A stretch of DNA of 64,000 nucleotides, from positions 62,001-126,000 of the forward strand of contig NZ_WTUZ01000037.1 of assembly GCF_009882985.1 (NCBI RefSeq), read 5' to 3'. Position 1 is the stretch's first letter, and each line of letters opens with the position of its first letter. Below the pieces are notes generated by a model. That model was not told the origin of the DNA. It worked only from the letters and a program-made list of their open reading frames with translations, and ran no database searches. Below are positions 42,184 through 50,594 of the stretch, in pieces. This DNA comes from Paenibacillus silvestris (lineage in GTDB: Bacteria > Bacillota > Bacilli > Paenibacillales > NBRC-103111). A program made the position numbers and the translations under genes.

Positions 42184-42941
42184 TTGTCATCACCGGCGCT
42201 GGGCTTAGCATCTGCAGAATCGATATGCGAGTACTCGCGCAGCTTATCGAACGCTTCAAACCATGAAGGAAATGTGCCGGCGTCGATCCACCACCCTGTC
42301 AGCAGGTGATAGCTGAGCTTGCCTTGCATCGCATATAAGTTATTCACATCGGTAATCTCCATCTCGCCACGCGCAGAAGGCTCTACCGTCTTAATCAAGT
42401 CGAACACAGTAGAATCGTACAAATAAATACCTGTGACACAATACGAGGATTGCGGATGCTCGGGCTTTTCTTCAATCCGCTTGATCAGCCCGCCCTCCAT
42501 AACCGGTACCCCGTATCGTCTAGCGTCCTCCACTTCCTTCAAGAACACTTTGGCTCCTTCTGACTGATCTTCAAATTGCTTCACATACCCAGCCAGCGAA
42601 TCTTCGAACAGGTTATCGCCAAGCAGCACTAACAGCTTCTCACCTGGGTGCACGAAGTTCTGCGCAAGCTCCAGAGCATCAGCAATACCGCCAGCCTCTT
42701 CCTGTATTTTGTAAGAAATGTTAACGCCCCACTCCTTCCCGCTACCCAAGAACTCCGTATAGAGGGAAACCGAGTGTTTACCCGTGATCAGAAGGACATC
42801 GGTGATTCCCGCTGCTCTCAGCTTCTCAATCCCATAATAAATCATGGGATATTTACCGACGGGTAGAAGATGTTTGTTAATCATTTTCGTCAAGGGTCGC
42901 AGACGTGTGCCTGTTCCCCCTGCTAGAATGACTCCCTTCAT
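42180..42941 (-). CDS. rfbA: Glucose-1-phosphate thymidylyltransferase (short form)
   Basis: 253 residues, shorter than classic RmlA (~290). Nucleotidyltransferase signature VILAGGTGTRLRPLTKMINKH, then LLPVGKYPMIYYGIEKL, LLGDNLFEDSL, EEKPEHPQSSYCVTGIYLYD and GWWIDAGTFPSWFEA. It makes dTDP-glucose from glucose-1-phosphate and dTTP. The missing C-terminal region corresponds to the allosteric part of long RmlA proteins. Confidence 0.9.
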   Translation of the reverse strand: MKGVILAGGTGTRLRPLTKMINKHLLPVGKYPMIYYGIEKLRAAGITDVLLITGKHSVSLYTEFLGSGKEWGVNISYKIQEEAGGIADALELAQNFVHPGEKLLVLLGDNLFEDSLAGYVKQFEDQSEGAKVFLKEVEDARRYGVPVMEGGLIKRIEEKPEHPQSSYCVTGIYLYDSTVFDLIKTVEPSARGEMEITDVNNLYAMQGKLSYHLLTGWWIDAGTFPSWFEAFDKLREYSHIDSADAKPSAGDDK

Positions 42942-42970
42942 AGCAACGACATCCTTTCCTCATTGCTTTC

Positions 42971-43699
42971 TCAAAAAAATTCTTGGGGATCCACGCCCCA
43001 CTTTTCTATAAAGAGCTTGCGCGAACGCTCCACAATTGCTTGCAGCTGGCTTTCGCTTTTCTTGCCGAAGCTGGCGCTGCCATGATGGAAGATAAAGGTG
43101 TCCTCGGTCAGCATCAGCTTGTAGCCAGCCTTCCTTGCGCGATAGCAATAATCGTCATCCTCGTAATGGCCGGGACTGAATTGTTCATCCAGGTAACCGA
43201 TCTTATCCATCACTTCTCGTTTGATTAAGAAGCAGAAGCCGATCAAACGCGTCACTTCCGTGTATATCCCTTTATTTCCCACATTGAATTTCAGAATCAT
43301 ATCCGACATATTCGTGTATGGCTCTTTCATTTGTTGGATCCCGCTGGCATAGTTGGTCATCGGACCTACGATCCCAATATCATTACGGTGATACAGACAA
43401 GTGAGCATATGATCCAACCAATTTGGTGTAAGCAGGACGTCATTATTCAGCAAGAGTACGGAGCTGCCCCTAGCCAGCTTCATACCCGCATTACAGGCTG
43501 CTGGAAAACCACGGTTTTCGGAAAAGGATACGAAGGGAATCTGCTCACGAACCAACTCATCCAGTGTCCCGTCGGTTGAGGCATTGTCGACCACAATAAT
43601 TTCATAGGGGGTCCGTGTATGCTCTCGGATTGAATAAATGCAATCTAAAAGCAGCTGTCTTTCGTTAAAGGATGGGATGATGATACTTGTGCTATTCAT
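42971..43699 (-). CDS. GT2 glycosyltransferase
   Basis: 242 residues, GT-A domain only. TSIIIPSFNERQLL, VVDNASTDGTLDEL, ENRGFPAACNAGM, VLLLNNDVLLTP (metal-binding N-N-D) and GHYEDDDYCYRARKAG. Closely similar to the GT-A part of the 478-residue transferase downstream, so the two are probably paralogues in which only one gained the basic/Gly-aromatic module. Four-base overlap with the upstream transferase. Confidence 0.88.
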   Translation of the reverse strand: MNSTSIIIPSFNERQLLLDCIYSIREHTRTPYEIIVVDNASTDGTLDELVREQIPFVSFSENRGFPAACNAGMKLARGSSVLLLNNDVLLTPNWLDHMLTCLYHRNDIGIVGPMTNYASGIQQMKEPYTNMSDMILKFNVGNKGIYTEVTRLIGFCFLIKREVMDKIGYLDEQFSPGHYEDDDYCYRARKAGYKLMLTEDTFIFHHGSASFGKKSESQLQAIVERSRKLFIEKWGVDPQEFF

Positions 43700-44799
43700 A
43701 TGGATCCCCCCGCCAGTGCAGTTCGCGTACGAAGAACATCTCTAAACTCAAGTCTTCTTCCATGTTCATGCAGCAGCATATGGAGGGCTTCCAAATGATC
43801 GCCTACAATCAGATTAGAAACCGGATTCGTGGTCCCGGTATTCAAGCGGGTAGGTTTGTTGGCAGTCACTACATCGATGCTTGCCGGTGCGCAAATACGC
43901 AATCCATAACGGATTGCCTTCGCCTGCGCTTTAGGAGGTACCATTAACGCTGCGCTTCCGATGATCTCGAGCGCTTTGCGGGAAAGCATATGGGGAATCG
44001 CCGTCATGGAGTTCGCATTAAGCTCTGGTCGACCCTGGACACGGTTTACGAATTGTTTGACCATTGAGACGCCATCGCGATGCGTGAAGTGACCAAGGTA
44101 AGGGGAAATATTGTTCAAACCAATATCCCATCCTTGGTCGATGGCTCGAATGAAGGGCAACAACTCCTCGGTTTGAACAGGGATATCGCCATCCAGGAAT
44201 AACACCATGTCTGCTGAGGTGAGCTTGGCGCCAATAGATCGCCCAACATCATGGCCAACAAGATTCGGATAATGAACGATGGTTGCATGAGGGCACTGCT
44301 TAGCGATATGAACGCTGTTATCGGTTGAACCGTTAATGACGACAATAATTTCCTTAATCGGTAATCGTTCCAGCGCATTCAGCACGCGCGCAATCGTCTT
44401 TTCTTCATTAGATACTGTAATGACTGCTCCTATGGATTGCCTTGTCGGAACAAGTACGAGATTCGGGACGGGAATCCCCATCTTCGTGCTATAGCCTTCA
44501 AGGAACGCACGCGAGACAGGAAGATACTGCCCCGTCGAAATCGTTCCAATTTCTCTGGATGTATAGAAGCAATACCAGAGGGAGCTGATATACGCTCTTG
44601 GGTCCATCCCCTCTATCAAGGGATGATCTGTGGCATAGCGGGTACCAATTGCGTGTACTCTTCTTCTTAATGCTAACAGGGACATCGCCATCGTTCTCGT
44701 AGGTCTGATGGACCTGCGCATACGGCGTACGCCGATGACCGTTCTCACTTTTGGCCTTTGTTTCACACGCTTCTTCACTAGTTTATTCAACAGCTTCAC
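43696..44799 (-). CDS. GT2 glycosyltransferase with basic N-terminus (paralogue A)
   Basis: 367 residues. Residues 1-50 are Arg/Lys-rich (KKRVKQRPKVRTVIGVRRMRR). A helical segment precedes the GT-A domain (about 120-330): IGAVITVSNEEKTIARVL, EIIVVINGSTDNSV, GHDVGRSIGAKL and VLFLDGDIPVQ (D-x-D). The C-terminal ~45 residues end in GDHLEALHMLLHEHGRRLEF. It is a paralogue of the next upstream gene, sharing the same C-terminal motif. Four-base overlaps on both sides. Confidence 0.85.
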   Translation of the reverse strand: MKLLNKLVKKRVKQRPKVRTVIGVRRMRRSIRPTRTMAMSLLALRRRVHAIGTRYATDHPLIEGMDPRAYISSLWYCFYTSREIGTISTGQYLPVSRAFLEGYSTKMGIPVPNLVLVPTRQSIGAVITVSNEEKTIARVLNALERLPIKEIIVVINGSTDNSVHIAKQCPHATIVHYPNLVGHDVGRSIGAKLTSADMVLFLDGDIPVQTEELLPFIRAIDQGWDIGLNNISPYLGHFTHRDGVSMVKQFVNRVQGRPELNANSMTAIPHMLSRKALEIIGSAALMVPPKAQAKAIRYGLRICAPASIDVVTANKPTRLNTGTTNPVSNLIVGDHLEALHMLLHEHGRRLEFRDVLRTRTALAGGSI

Positions 44800-45605
44800 C
44801 CCACAAAGGTTCGGTCCCTTGTTAAATCCGTTAGCTGACCACGCTCATTCGTCTGTTCATGCAGCCAATTCAGGGCTTCGAGGTGATCTCCAAGAATAAG
44901 ATTTTGCAGCGGGTCCACCTTAAATTTTCTTCGTTTTCGAGGATTCGTCCGGCCCACATTGACGTTGTATACCTTGTGGAGCGTGAGTCCCTTAACACTT
45001 GCTATCGTTTGAGCGAGTGGCGGTACGGCTAAATTAGCGGCTTGGATCTCGTTTAGCGCTTTACGACTAATGGCGTGCGGGATTGTCGTCATCGAAGCTC
45101 CTCGTAAGTCTGGCCGAGAGAGTGCCACGTTAAGCGCGTGTTTGGCTAGCACAACAGGATGTACATCCACCTTATCTGTTTTGCCAGAGTAGCTGTTAAG
45201 CGCAACATCGACCCCACGATCCACCGCCTGCACGAAGGGCCGCAAATCTTTGGCTGCAATCACCATATCCGCATCAATGAATAGGATGGTGCTCCCTCTC
45301 GCATGACTCGCGCCAATGCCTCGGGGGACATCATGACCTAACGATTCCTTAAATGAAATAACTCGTGCCCCCATCTGGCGGGCGATTCGCTCTGTCTCAT
45401 CGTAGGAGCCATTGACGACCACAATGACTTCTGTAGCTGGATGCACCAATCGGGCTTGACGAATGACGGACGCGATTGTTTTCCTTTCGTTCATTGCAGG
45501 GATGACGACAGATACTTTTGGCGATTCATGATTTGAAATGGGCTTGAAAACAGGCCTCGTTCTCCTCCTGGGTATTAACAACTTTCGCTGCCCACGCTGT
45601 TTCAT
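44796..45605 (-). CDS. GT2 glycosyltransferase (paralogue B), first gene of the long operon
   Basis: 269 residues. The ATG at MKQRGQRKLLIPRRRTR has GGGAGGG nine bases upstream; an in-frame GTG two codons earlier is too close to that site. Basic N-terminus, then a GT-A domain: VSVVIPAMNERKTIASVI, EVIVVVNGSYDETER, GHDVPRGIGASHARG, ILFIDADMVI (D-A-D). The ending LILGDHLEALNWLHEQ matches paralogue A. It opens the operon running to 34550, with nearly every junction overlapping. Confidence 0.86.
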   Translation of the reverse strand: MKQRGQRKLLIPRRRTRPVFKPISNHESPKVSVVIPAMNERKTIASVIRQARLVHPATEVIVVVNGSYDETERIARQMGARVISFKESLGHDVPRGIGASHARGSTILFIDADMVIAAKDLRPFVQAVDRGVDVALNSYSGKTDKVDVHPVVLAKHALNVALSRPDLRGASMTTIPHAISRKALNEIQAANLAVPPLAQTIASVKGLTLHKVYNVNVGRTNPRKRRKFKVDPLQNLILGDHLEALNWLHEQTNERGQLTDLTRDRTFVG

Positions 45606-45911
45606 GTCCACACCCTCCCACTGTGATGTGCATTCGTTTTCGTACCCATTGTATGTTTATCCATCCCGATGGACACGGCATCCGTTTAAGCCCGTATCAT
45701 CTCTAGCTCAAAATAGGACATCTATCACAGATCGCCTTTCCTTCGCAAGGCAACTGGATCATGTACGTTCGACCTGCTTTTATAGTATGACTGCCTTGGG
45801 ACAGATTCATATGCACTTACCCAGCTTGGCTAGAAATTGGCTAATGACTACTACCGTTTAGTGAAAGCGCTTATAGAAAAAAGCAGATCAGGGTCACTTG
45901 TTGGCTTAAAT
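45606..45911 (-). promoter_or_regulatory. Upstream region of the glycan operon with candidate mother-cell promoters
   Basis: No gene is visible. On the minus strand CATACAAT (45655-45648) fits the sigma-E -10 and would give a 35-base leader, but no good -35 is seen. Further up, CATACTATA (45789-45781) fits the sigma-K -10 pattern CATANNNTA. Either would mean mother-cell transcription late in sporulation; neither is secure. Confidence 0.35.
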
Positions 45912-45956
45912 AAAAAAAAGCCCCCATCCTCTTCTATTCCTTCGAAGAAGAGGGGG
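45912..45956 (-). terminator. Terminator of the three small helical genes
   Basis: CCCCCTCTTC / GAAGAGGATGGGGG, then eight Ts. It overlaps the last codons of the 101-residue gene. Confidence 0.85.
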
Positions 45957-46239
45957 ACTTGCGCTTACCTTGATGAACGCCCGTACTCGCGTTCAACCAT
46001 GGCTGTCTTGGTATTCCTTTTTGTTTCAAGCGAATAGGCAATCCTATAATTTTCTTTGCCAGAATCCGTTGATAACCCACAATAGATGTCAGATTGTCAG
46101 CGATTTGACCCGCTAGCTGCGGCGAACTCTCTACCGAATCGGCGACACTCTCTATGATTCGTGCCAAGGCCCGCTGGCTCCTTGCGAGTGATTCTAGTAT
46201 ATCCAGCTTAATTAGCTGCTCTCTTTCATTGATCTTCAT
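45934..46239 (-). CDS. Small helical protein, unknown (third of a three-gene set)
   Basis: 101 residues, soluble and helical to about residue 70, then a basic Ser/Lys-rich tail (QGKRKSPSSSKE). The N-terminus ILESLARSQRALARIIES resembles ILEHMAKSQHELARTLEA of the first gene of the set, and IADNLTSIV resembles IADNLSPIV, so the two are paralogues. The ATG overlaps the preceding stop by four bases. No family recognised. Its place beside a spore-surface locus suggests a coat or exosporium component, but the sequence does not prove it. Confidence 0.75.
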   Translation of the reverse strand: MKINEREQLIKLDILESLARSQRALARIIESVADSVESSPQLAGQIADNLTSIVGYQRILAKKIIGLPIRLKQKGIPRQPWLNASTGVHQGKRKSPSSSKE

Positions 46240-46586
46240 TTGGCATAGTCAAGGCCAGAACCTCCGAACAAATCACCGAAACCGCCACCAGCACTGCCGC
46301 CAAGACTGGAATTATCTTCTTCCACAATGAGAACGCCTAAGTTCTTGGCGAAGGCTACCTCCATCTTGGTAATGCCATCGATGACCTCGATAAGCTGTTC
46401 ATGGATATCTACCGCTTGCTTCACATGATCGGCATTGCTTTCGTACGCAGCTGTAGACAGGTGCTGGCATATCCAGTTGCGCGACTTCTCGGCATGCAGC
46501 GCCTTAGCTTCTAGAATAAGTGCTACATTATATTGTATTTTGGCGGTAGCATCCAGGTAAGATAAGTAACTATCCGTTCTGCTCAA
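46236..46586 (-). CDS. Small helical protein with Gly-rich C-terminus, unknown (second of set)
   Basis: 116 residues from a TTG (MSRTDSYLSYL) with GGGAG 8 bases upstream; an in-frame GTG at 46607 would start before that site and is less likely. Mostly helical (IQYNVALILEAKALHAEKS, HEQLIEVIDGITKMEVAFAK), then a Gly-rich tail SSLGGSAGGGFGDLFGGSG. No family recognised. It overlaps the next gene by four bases. Confidence 0.72.
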   Translation of the reverse strand: MSRTDSYLSYLDATAKIQYNVALILEAKALHAEKSRNWICQHLSTAAYESNADHVKQAVDIHEQLIEVIDGITKMEVAFAKNLGVLIVEEDNSSLGGSAGGGFGDLFGGSGLDYAK

Positions 46587-46609
46587 TGTCTCCACTCCCT
46601 GCCCCACAT

Positions 46610-46900
46610 TTATTCATCACCGGGCTGTTCTTTCATGGCCTTCACAATCGGCGAAAGATTATCCGCGATGGCATCCTCTAAATCAGCAAGACTGTTTAAA
46701 TAGCTGGTTAACCCTTTGGTAATGCTCAGAGAATGTTCCATTAATGCTTCGATTTCTCCGAAGGAAGGATTCTGGTCAGGGATTTCACTAACCATCTTCG
46801 CCATATGTGCAATCACCTCACGCTTGGCCTCCAGGGTACGCGCCAATTCGTGCTGCGACTTCGCCATATGCTCCAGAATCGAAGTAATCTGATCCTGCAT
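46610..46900 (-). CDS. Small helical protein, unknown (first of set)
   Basis: 96 residues from the ATG at MQDQITSILEHM with GAGGAGGG upstream. Fully helical with heptad-like spacing (ILEHMAKSQHELARTLEAKRE; LTSYLNSLADLEDAIADNL), acidic C-terminus. Paralogous to the third gene of the set. A CATATGCTA sequence (46946-46938, minus strand) fits a sigma-K -10 and would give a ~30-base leader. Confidence 0.75.
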   Translation of the reverse strand: MQDQITSILEHMAKSQHELARTLEAKREVIAHMAKMVSEIPDQNPSFGEIEALMEHSLSITKGLTSYLNSLADLEDAIADNLSPIVKAMKEQPGDE

Positions 46901-46937
46901 GTTTATTTCCCTCCTCGTGCGCTTAGGCTTTCCCATT

Positions 46938-46946
46938 TAGCATATG
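46938..46946 (-). promoter_or_regulatory. Candidate sigma-K -10 element of the small helical gene set
   Basis: CATATGCTA matches CATANNNTA. The nearest upstream AC is 14 bases away, shorter than the usual 16-17, so this is only a candidate. Confidence 0.35.
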
Positions 46947-47101
46947 CGGCATAGGTGGAAGTGGGAATACTCCCCATTCATCCAATTTTCCAAAATCTAG
47001 TTCTTCTAGTATGTTTGGATTCCTATAAGGATTTCAGACCAGAACCTCCCATTCTCCTCTAGCATATACATATAGCAATACAAGCTAAGGAGGGGAACCT
47101 T

Positions 47102-47722
47102 TTGTCCGATAAACACATTCAGTGGCAGCCTTCCAACGTTTCCAGGAGCGAGAGGCACCACCTGAATTCCCACAAAAGCTGTGTGCTTTGGCTCACAGGG
47201 CTGTCCGGCTCAGGCAAATCCTCGATTGCTTATGAAATGGAACGATTGCTTTTCACTCAACACATACGCTCTTATGTACTCGATGGAGACAATCTTCGGC
47301 ATGGTTTAAACGGCAACCTTGGTTTTTCTCCGAATGATCGCAGTGAAAACATCCGCAGGACGGCCGAAGCGGCCAAACTGCTTGTCGACGCAGGTATGAT
47401 TACCATTGTCGCTCTCATTTCGCCCTACCGTGCGGATCGGGAACTAGCTCGCTCTTTATTCGCTGCTGGAGAATTTATCGAGATTTTCATCGATTGTCCG
47501 CTGCAAATATGCGAGAAACGAGATCCGAAAGGTCTCTATTTGAAAGCGCGGGCAGGCGTTATTCCTAACTTTACGGGGATTTCAGCACCTTATGAGCCGC
47601 CGTGTAGACCCGAAATCGTCATTTCGTCCAATCAGCAAACCCTACAAGCATCTACCTCTCAAATCTATGACTATCTCATTGTTCATAACGTGATTGCCCC
47701 ACAATCGAGTTATACACGCTAA
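47102..47722 (+). CDS. cysC: Adenylylsulfate (APS) kinase
   Basis: 206 residues, TTG start with AAGGAGGGG upstream. P-loop GLSGSGKSS (about 33-41), VLDGDNLRHGLN, LGFSPNDRSENIRR (APS-binding) and ALISPYRADREL, then a family-typical KRDPKGLYLKARAG. It phosphorylates APS to PAPS, the sulfate donor. No ATP sulfurylase (cysD/sat) or PAPS reductase is adjacent, which argues against simple sulfate assimilation; a sulfotransferase gene lies 6 kb away in the same glycan locus. This points to PAPS supply for sulfation of a surface glycan. Confidence 0.92.
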   Translation: MSDKHIQWQPSNVSRSERHHLNSHKSCVLWLTGLSGSGKSSIAYEMERLLFTQHIRSYVLDGDNLRHGLNGNLGFSPNDRSENIRRTAEAAKLLVDAGMITIVALISPYRADRELARSLFAAGEFIEIFIDCPLQICEKRDPKGLYLKARAGVIPNFTGISAPYEPPCRPEIVISSNQQTLQASTSQIYDYLIVHNVIAPQSSYTR

Positions 47723-47860
47723 GTCCGTGTCCTGCTCGGGACAAGTCCCTAGGAATAGGCTCAACTATTCTTAGTGCGAGCTTGCCCGCAGCAGAACCAC
47801 ACCCCTGCCATTCGCATAGAATACAATAAACCTGCTGATGATCGGGGGAATTGTTCGCCT

Positions 47861-49168
47861 ATGCTGGTTTACGTGCTAGGAACGTCCAATAAAGTTCACA
47901 TAGATGCTACAATTGCCAATCTATCGCATATTGCTCCGAATTGGTCCGTACTGTGCGATCGTGATTACGACGCAGCAGCCTTGAACGATCATCTACATGC
48001 TTATGATCAACCCTTCTTTATGACTCTGTATGCGGGAGACTTACTGAGCGCCAGCTCTGTCTCAGAGCTTACCAGACAGCTCGCAGTACTTCCTGAGCAC
48101 TGTGCTGGCATTATCTATGAACGCGGGGCAGCAACTACCCTGCACAATTATTCTTCCCCTCCTCTTATTTGGAGAACAAGTGCTGTGCGATCCAGTGGCC
48201 GTCCCTTTTTCCTCGAAAAGGATGAACTGCCCTTTGTGGCTTATTTGCTTCATGATAACCTGTTTCACTTAAAGCAAGACTGGTCGTGGGAGACCATCCA
48301 AAGTGACGGGTGGCAGCCCCAGGCTAAGCATTACCCCAAATGGCAAAAAGCCCAGGAAGAATGGGATCTGATTCGACCTATCCTGGAAGCAGAATCAACT
48401 ACACTCCTGCCCAAAGTTAAGCCAACTCCCGCCATCAGCATCGTAATATGTACTTTCAATAATGCCGATTATCTCCCATGGGCAATTCGAAGCGTTTATG
48501 CACAAAGCAGGCCTGATTGGGAATTGATTATTATCGATGATGCCTCCAGCGACAACACGCAGAAGAAACTGGCATCTTTGCCCGCAGACCCGCGCATTCG
48601 TATGTATACCAACGATTCTAATTATGGCAAGTCACATTGTTTAAATGTTGCTTTATCTGTAGCTGAAGCCCCTTGGCTGCTGGAGCTTGACGCAGATGAC
48701 TGGCTGCCTCCAGATGCCATCCGGATTTTACTTAACGCAGCCAATACAGCTACACCAGATACTTCACTATTGTACGGACATTATTATGAATGGACCGAAG
48801 GCGCACGACAACAGCTTATTTACGGAGGGATACGCAAAACACCCGCTGAGTTTCATGCGGAGGCGCTTCTTGCTGGAGCTCTTCCGATAGCACCGCGATG
48901 CTATCGGATTGAGACCCTTCACAGCATCCATGGCTGGATGGTGAATGCTCCTTACGAGGGTAGGTTATACGAGGATTTCGAAATCATCATCCGCTTGTCT
49001 CGCTCTCATCAATTAAGGCATCTGCCAGAGCCTCTCTATCATCGGAGAGTCCGCAAGTCCAGCATTACGCATCAACATTCCGAGAAGTATGCCGGCTGGA
49101 TGACATGGATGAAAGAGCAAACCGATCTCCCACGAGGGGATGGAGGAGATACACGGCCATCTACGTGA
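47861..49168 (+). CDS. GT2 glycosyltransferase with N-terminal extension
   Basis: 435 residues from the ATG at MLVYVLGTSNKVH with GGGGGA upstream; an earlier GTG frame lacks a good site. Residues 1-205 form an uncharacterised domain (ATIANLSHIAPNW; DQPFFMTLYAGDLLS) with GT-A-like character but no obvious D-x-D. The second domain (about 208-420) is a regular GT2: ISIVICTFNNADYLPWAIRS, IIDDASSDNTQKKL, LLELDADDWLPPDA and EDFEIIIRLSRSHQLRHLPEPLYHRR. Possibly bifunctional. It is 138 bases after cysC and may be cotranscribed. Confidence 0.85.
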   Translation: MLVYVLGTSNKVHIDATIANLSHIAPNWSVLCDRDYDAAALNDHLHAYDQPFFMTLYAGDLLSASSVSELTRQLAVLPEHCAGIIYERGAATTLHNYSSPPLIWRTSAVRSSGRPFFLEKDELPFVAYLLHDNLFHLKQDWSWETIQSDGWQPQAKHYPKWQKAQEEWDLIRPILEAESTTLLPKVKPTPAISIVICTFNNADYLPWAIRSVYAQSRPDWELIIIDDASSDNTQKKLASLPADPRIRMYTNDSNYGKSHCLNVALSVAEAPWLLELDADDWLPPDAIRILLNAANTATPDTSLLYGHYYEWTEGARQQLIYGGIRKTPAEFHAEALLAGALPIAPRCYRIETLHSIHGWMVNAPYEGRLYEDFEIIIRLSRSHQLRHLPEPLYHRRVRKSSITHQHSEKYAGWMTWMKEQTDLPRGDGGDTRPST

Positions 49169-49183
49169 TCCCCTCCCTTCCGT

Positions 49184-49387
49184 TTACGCGACTACGCGAA
49201 TATAGTCAATTTGATCCACCACGATGGTCACTACTACCGGTGGACTATAGTAATACGTGTTGTTGATTTGCACCGTAAAATAACAACTTTCAACCGAAAT
49301 TAACTCGCCAATAATAGGCGGATTATTTGTGAAGTACACCTCAACCGTTCTACCGATAAAACTCACCAGTAACTCTGCGAATGACAT
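49184..49387 (-). CDS. Small beta protein, Sm-like/DUF2642-like (third of a set)
   Basis: 67 residues, single small beta domain: LLVSFIGRTVEVYFTNN, IIGELISVESCYFTVQI, VTIVVDQIDYIRVV. This is the pattern L-x-x-x-x-G-x-x-V-x-V ... x-G-x-L-x-x-V ... I-x-x-I seen in DUF2642-like small spore proteins, and it recurs at the C-termini of the two preceding genes. AGGAGGAG precedes the ATG. Function unknown; a coat or exosporium component is plausible. Confidence 0.72.
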   Translation of the reverse strand: MSFAELLVSFIGRTVEVYFTNNPPIIGELISVESCYFTVQINNTYYYSPPVVVTIVVDQIDYIRVVA

Positions 49388-49399
49388 AGTTTCTCCTCC

Positions 49400-49792
49400 T
49401 TATATCACTGATTCAATGCTGGAAGCTGGAATAAGGAGAATATCTCCTGACGGCTCAAGAATTTCAATGACATCGGAACCAATGAGAATCAGCGTACCGC
49501 TCTCTGTTCCTGCGCCTGTTTGAATCGTAACCTGTGTATTTAAACGGCCCTCAACTGCACTTAACGGATTGCAAGCTGAGACTACCGCTTCACGGACCAT
49601 GAAGTACGTTGTAACGTTACCGTTACCGTCGTAATCCACCAATGAAAATCCTGATTCCATTAATGAGGCAAGCACAGGTGTTAACTTAGCACCTACTTCA
49701 AGTCCGGGAAAATCTAACGTAGCGTCATAACAGTTAATAACGGCACGCTGCGTAGCATAACTGTTACCAGCAATAATAACTACAACATCCAT
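49400..49792 (-). CDS. Small beta protein with C-terminal Sm-like domain (second of a set)
   Basis: 130 residues. The first half (VVVIIAGNSYATQRAVINCYD; LMESGFSLVDYDGNG) is unrecognised. The second half (about 80-130) is VEGRLNTQVTIQTGAGTESG, TLILIGSDVIEILEPSG, LLIPASSIESVI, the same beta module as its two neighbours. AAGGAGGAAG precedes the ATG. Twelve bases separate it from the next gene, so they are cotranscribed. Confidence 0.75.
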   Translation of the reverse strand: MDVVVIIAGNSYATQRAVINCYDATLDFPGLEVGAKLTPVLASLMESGFSLVDYDGNGNVTTYFMVREAVVSACNPLSAVEGRLNTQVTIQTGAGTESGTLILIGSDVIEILEPSGDILLIPASSIESVI

Positions 49793-49839
49793 GTAATACT
49801 TCCTCCTTCAATTAGGTTGTAATAGGATCTGATTTGCCG

Positions 49840-50475
49840 TTATGGGGCCGCAACCGCTGAATAAGGTCTGAAACCGATGATGTGGCAAATTGAGAAAATA
49901 ACAATTTGATCCATATCGTTCCCCGTTGTTGGACGAAGGACTAAGGTCGATTTCCCAATTTTCTCAACCATTCCGATCCGGTTTGGCGGCTCTCCCCCTG
50001 AACCTGCTCCGCTCGATGTGAACAGCTCAACTTCCGTATCCCAATATTCCCGCAATAACTCTCTCAACTCTTCGTTACAACCCTCATCTGGGTAATCAAC
50101 CTTCACCTTCACTTCTGTTTTCGGTGTCTCCACTTTGACGTGAACATCAGGTTTATGGGTCTCTACGTTAACAATAGGAGGCGGTGTTGTGATATGAACC
50201 TCTGGGGCTGGTGTTGTGATATGAACCTCTGGAGCTGGTGTCGTAACATGAACTTCTGGGGGATTTGTTTGCACGTTGACTTCAGCAGGAGGGGTCGTCA
50301 GATTGACGATAGGGGCTTTAGGCTGCTTGCAGATGACTTTGATCGTTCTTCTACCTACCCTTTTCTTGCATACATGGCACTTACCTTTCTTGCTTTTGTT
50401 CCTCGTGCTGCAGTCTTTTTTCTTTACAACACGAGTGGTTTTCTTAACCACACAGTCTTCTGTTATATGAGACAT
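49840..50475 (-). CDS. Pro/Thr/Val-rich repeat protein with basic Cys-rich head and Sm-like tail (first of a set)
   Basis: 211 residues in three parts. Residues 1-50 are basic with five Cys (RVVKKKDCSTRN, GKCHVCKKRVGRR). Residues 53-127 are a repeat of about 9 residues, P-P-x-V-x-V-x-T: TPAPEVHITTPAPEVHITTP and variants, an extended spacer rich in Thr that could be glycosylated. The tail (about 135-205) has LREYWDTEVELFTSSG, MVEKIGKSTLVLRP and VIFSICHIIGF, the Sm-like module. TTGGAGGTG precedes the ATG. It looks like an anchored, extended surface protein. Confidence 0.75.
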   Translation of the reverse strand: MSHITEDCVVKKTTRVVKKKDCSTRNKSKKGKCHVCKKRVGRRTIKVICKQPKAPIVNLTTPPAEVNVQTNPPEVHVTTPAPEVHITTPAPEVHITTPPPIVNVETHKPDVHVKVETPKTEVKVKVDYPDEGCNEELRELLREYWDTEVELFTSSGAGSGGEPPNRIGMVEKIGKSTLVLRPTTGNDMDQIVIFSICHIIGFRPYSAVAAP

Positions 50476-50594
50476 AGTGCACCTCCAAGGTTTTTACATA
50501 GACTAACAAAAATTGGATCTCTTCACATTCCTATACTACTCAGCGGAGTAGACCCTCGTCCTAGACTATCACCTAAAAATATAAATCTGGGTAT

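Noticed and set aside
47723..47860. Possible terminator between cysC and the next glycosyltransferase gene
   Set aside because: Short inverted repeats (GGAATAG/CTATTC) are present but without a T run, so termination is not supported.
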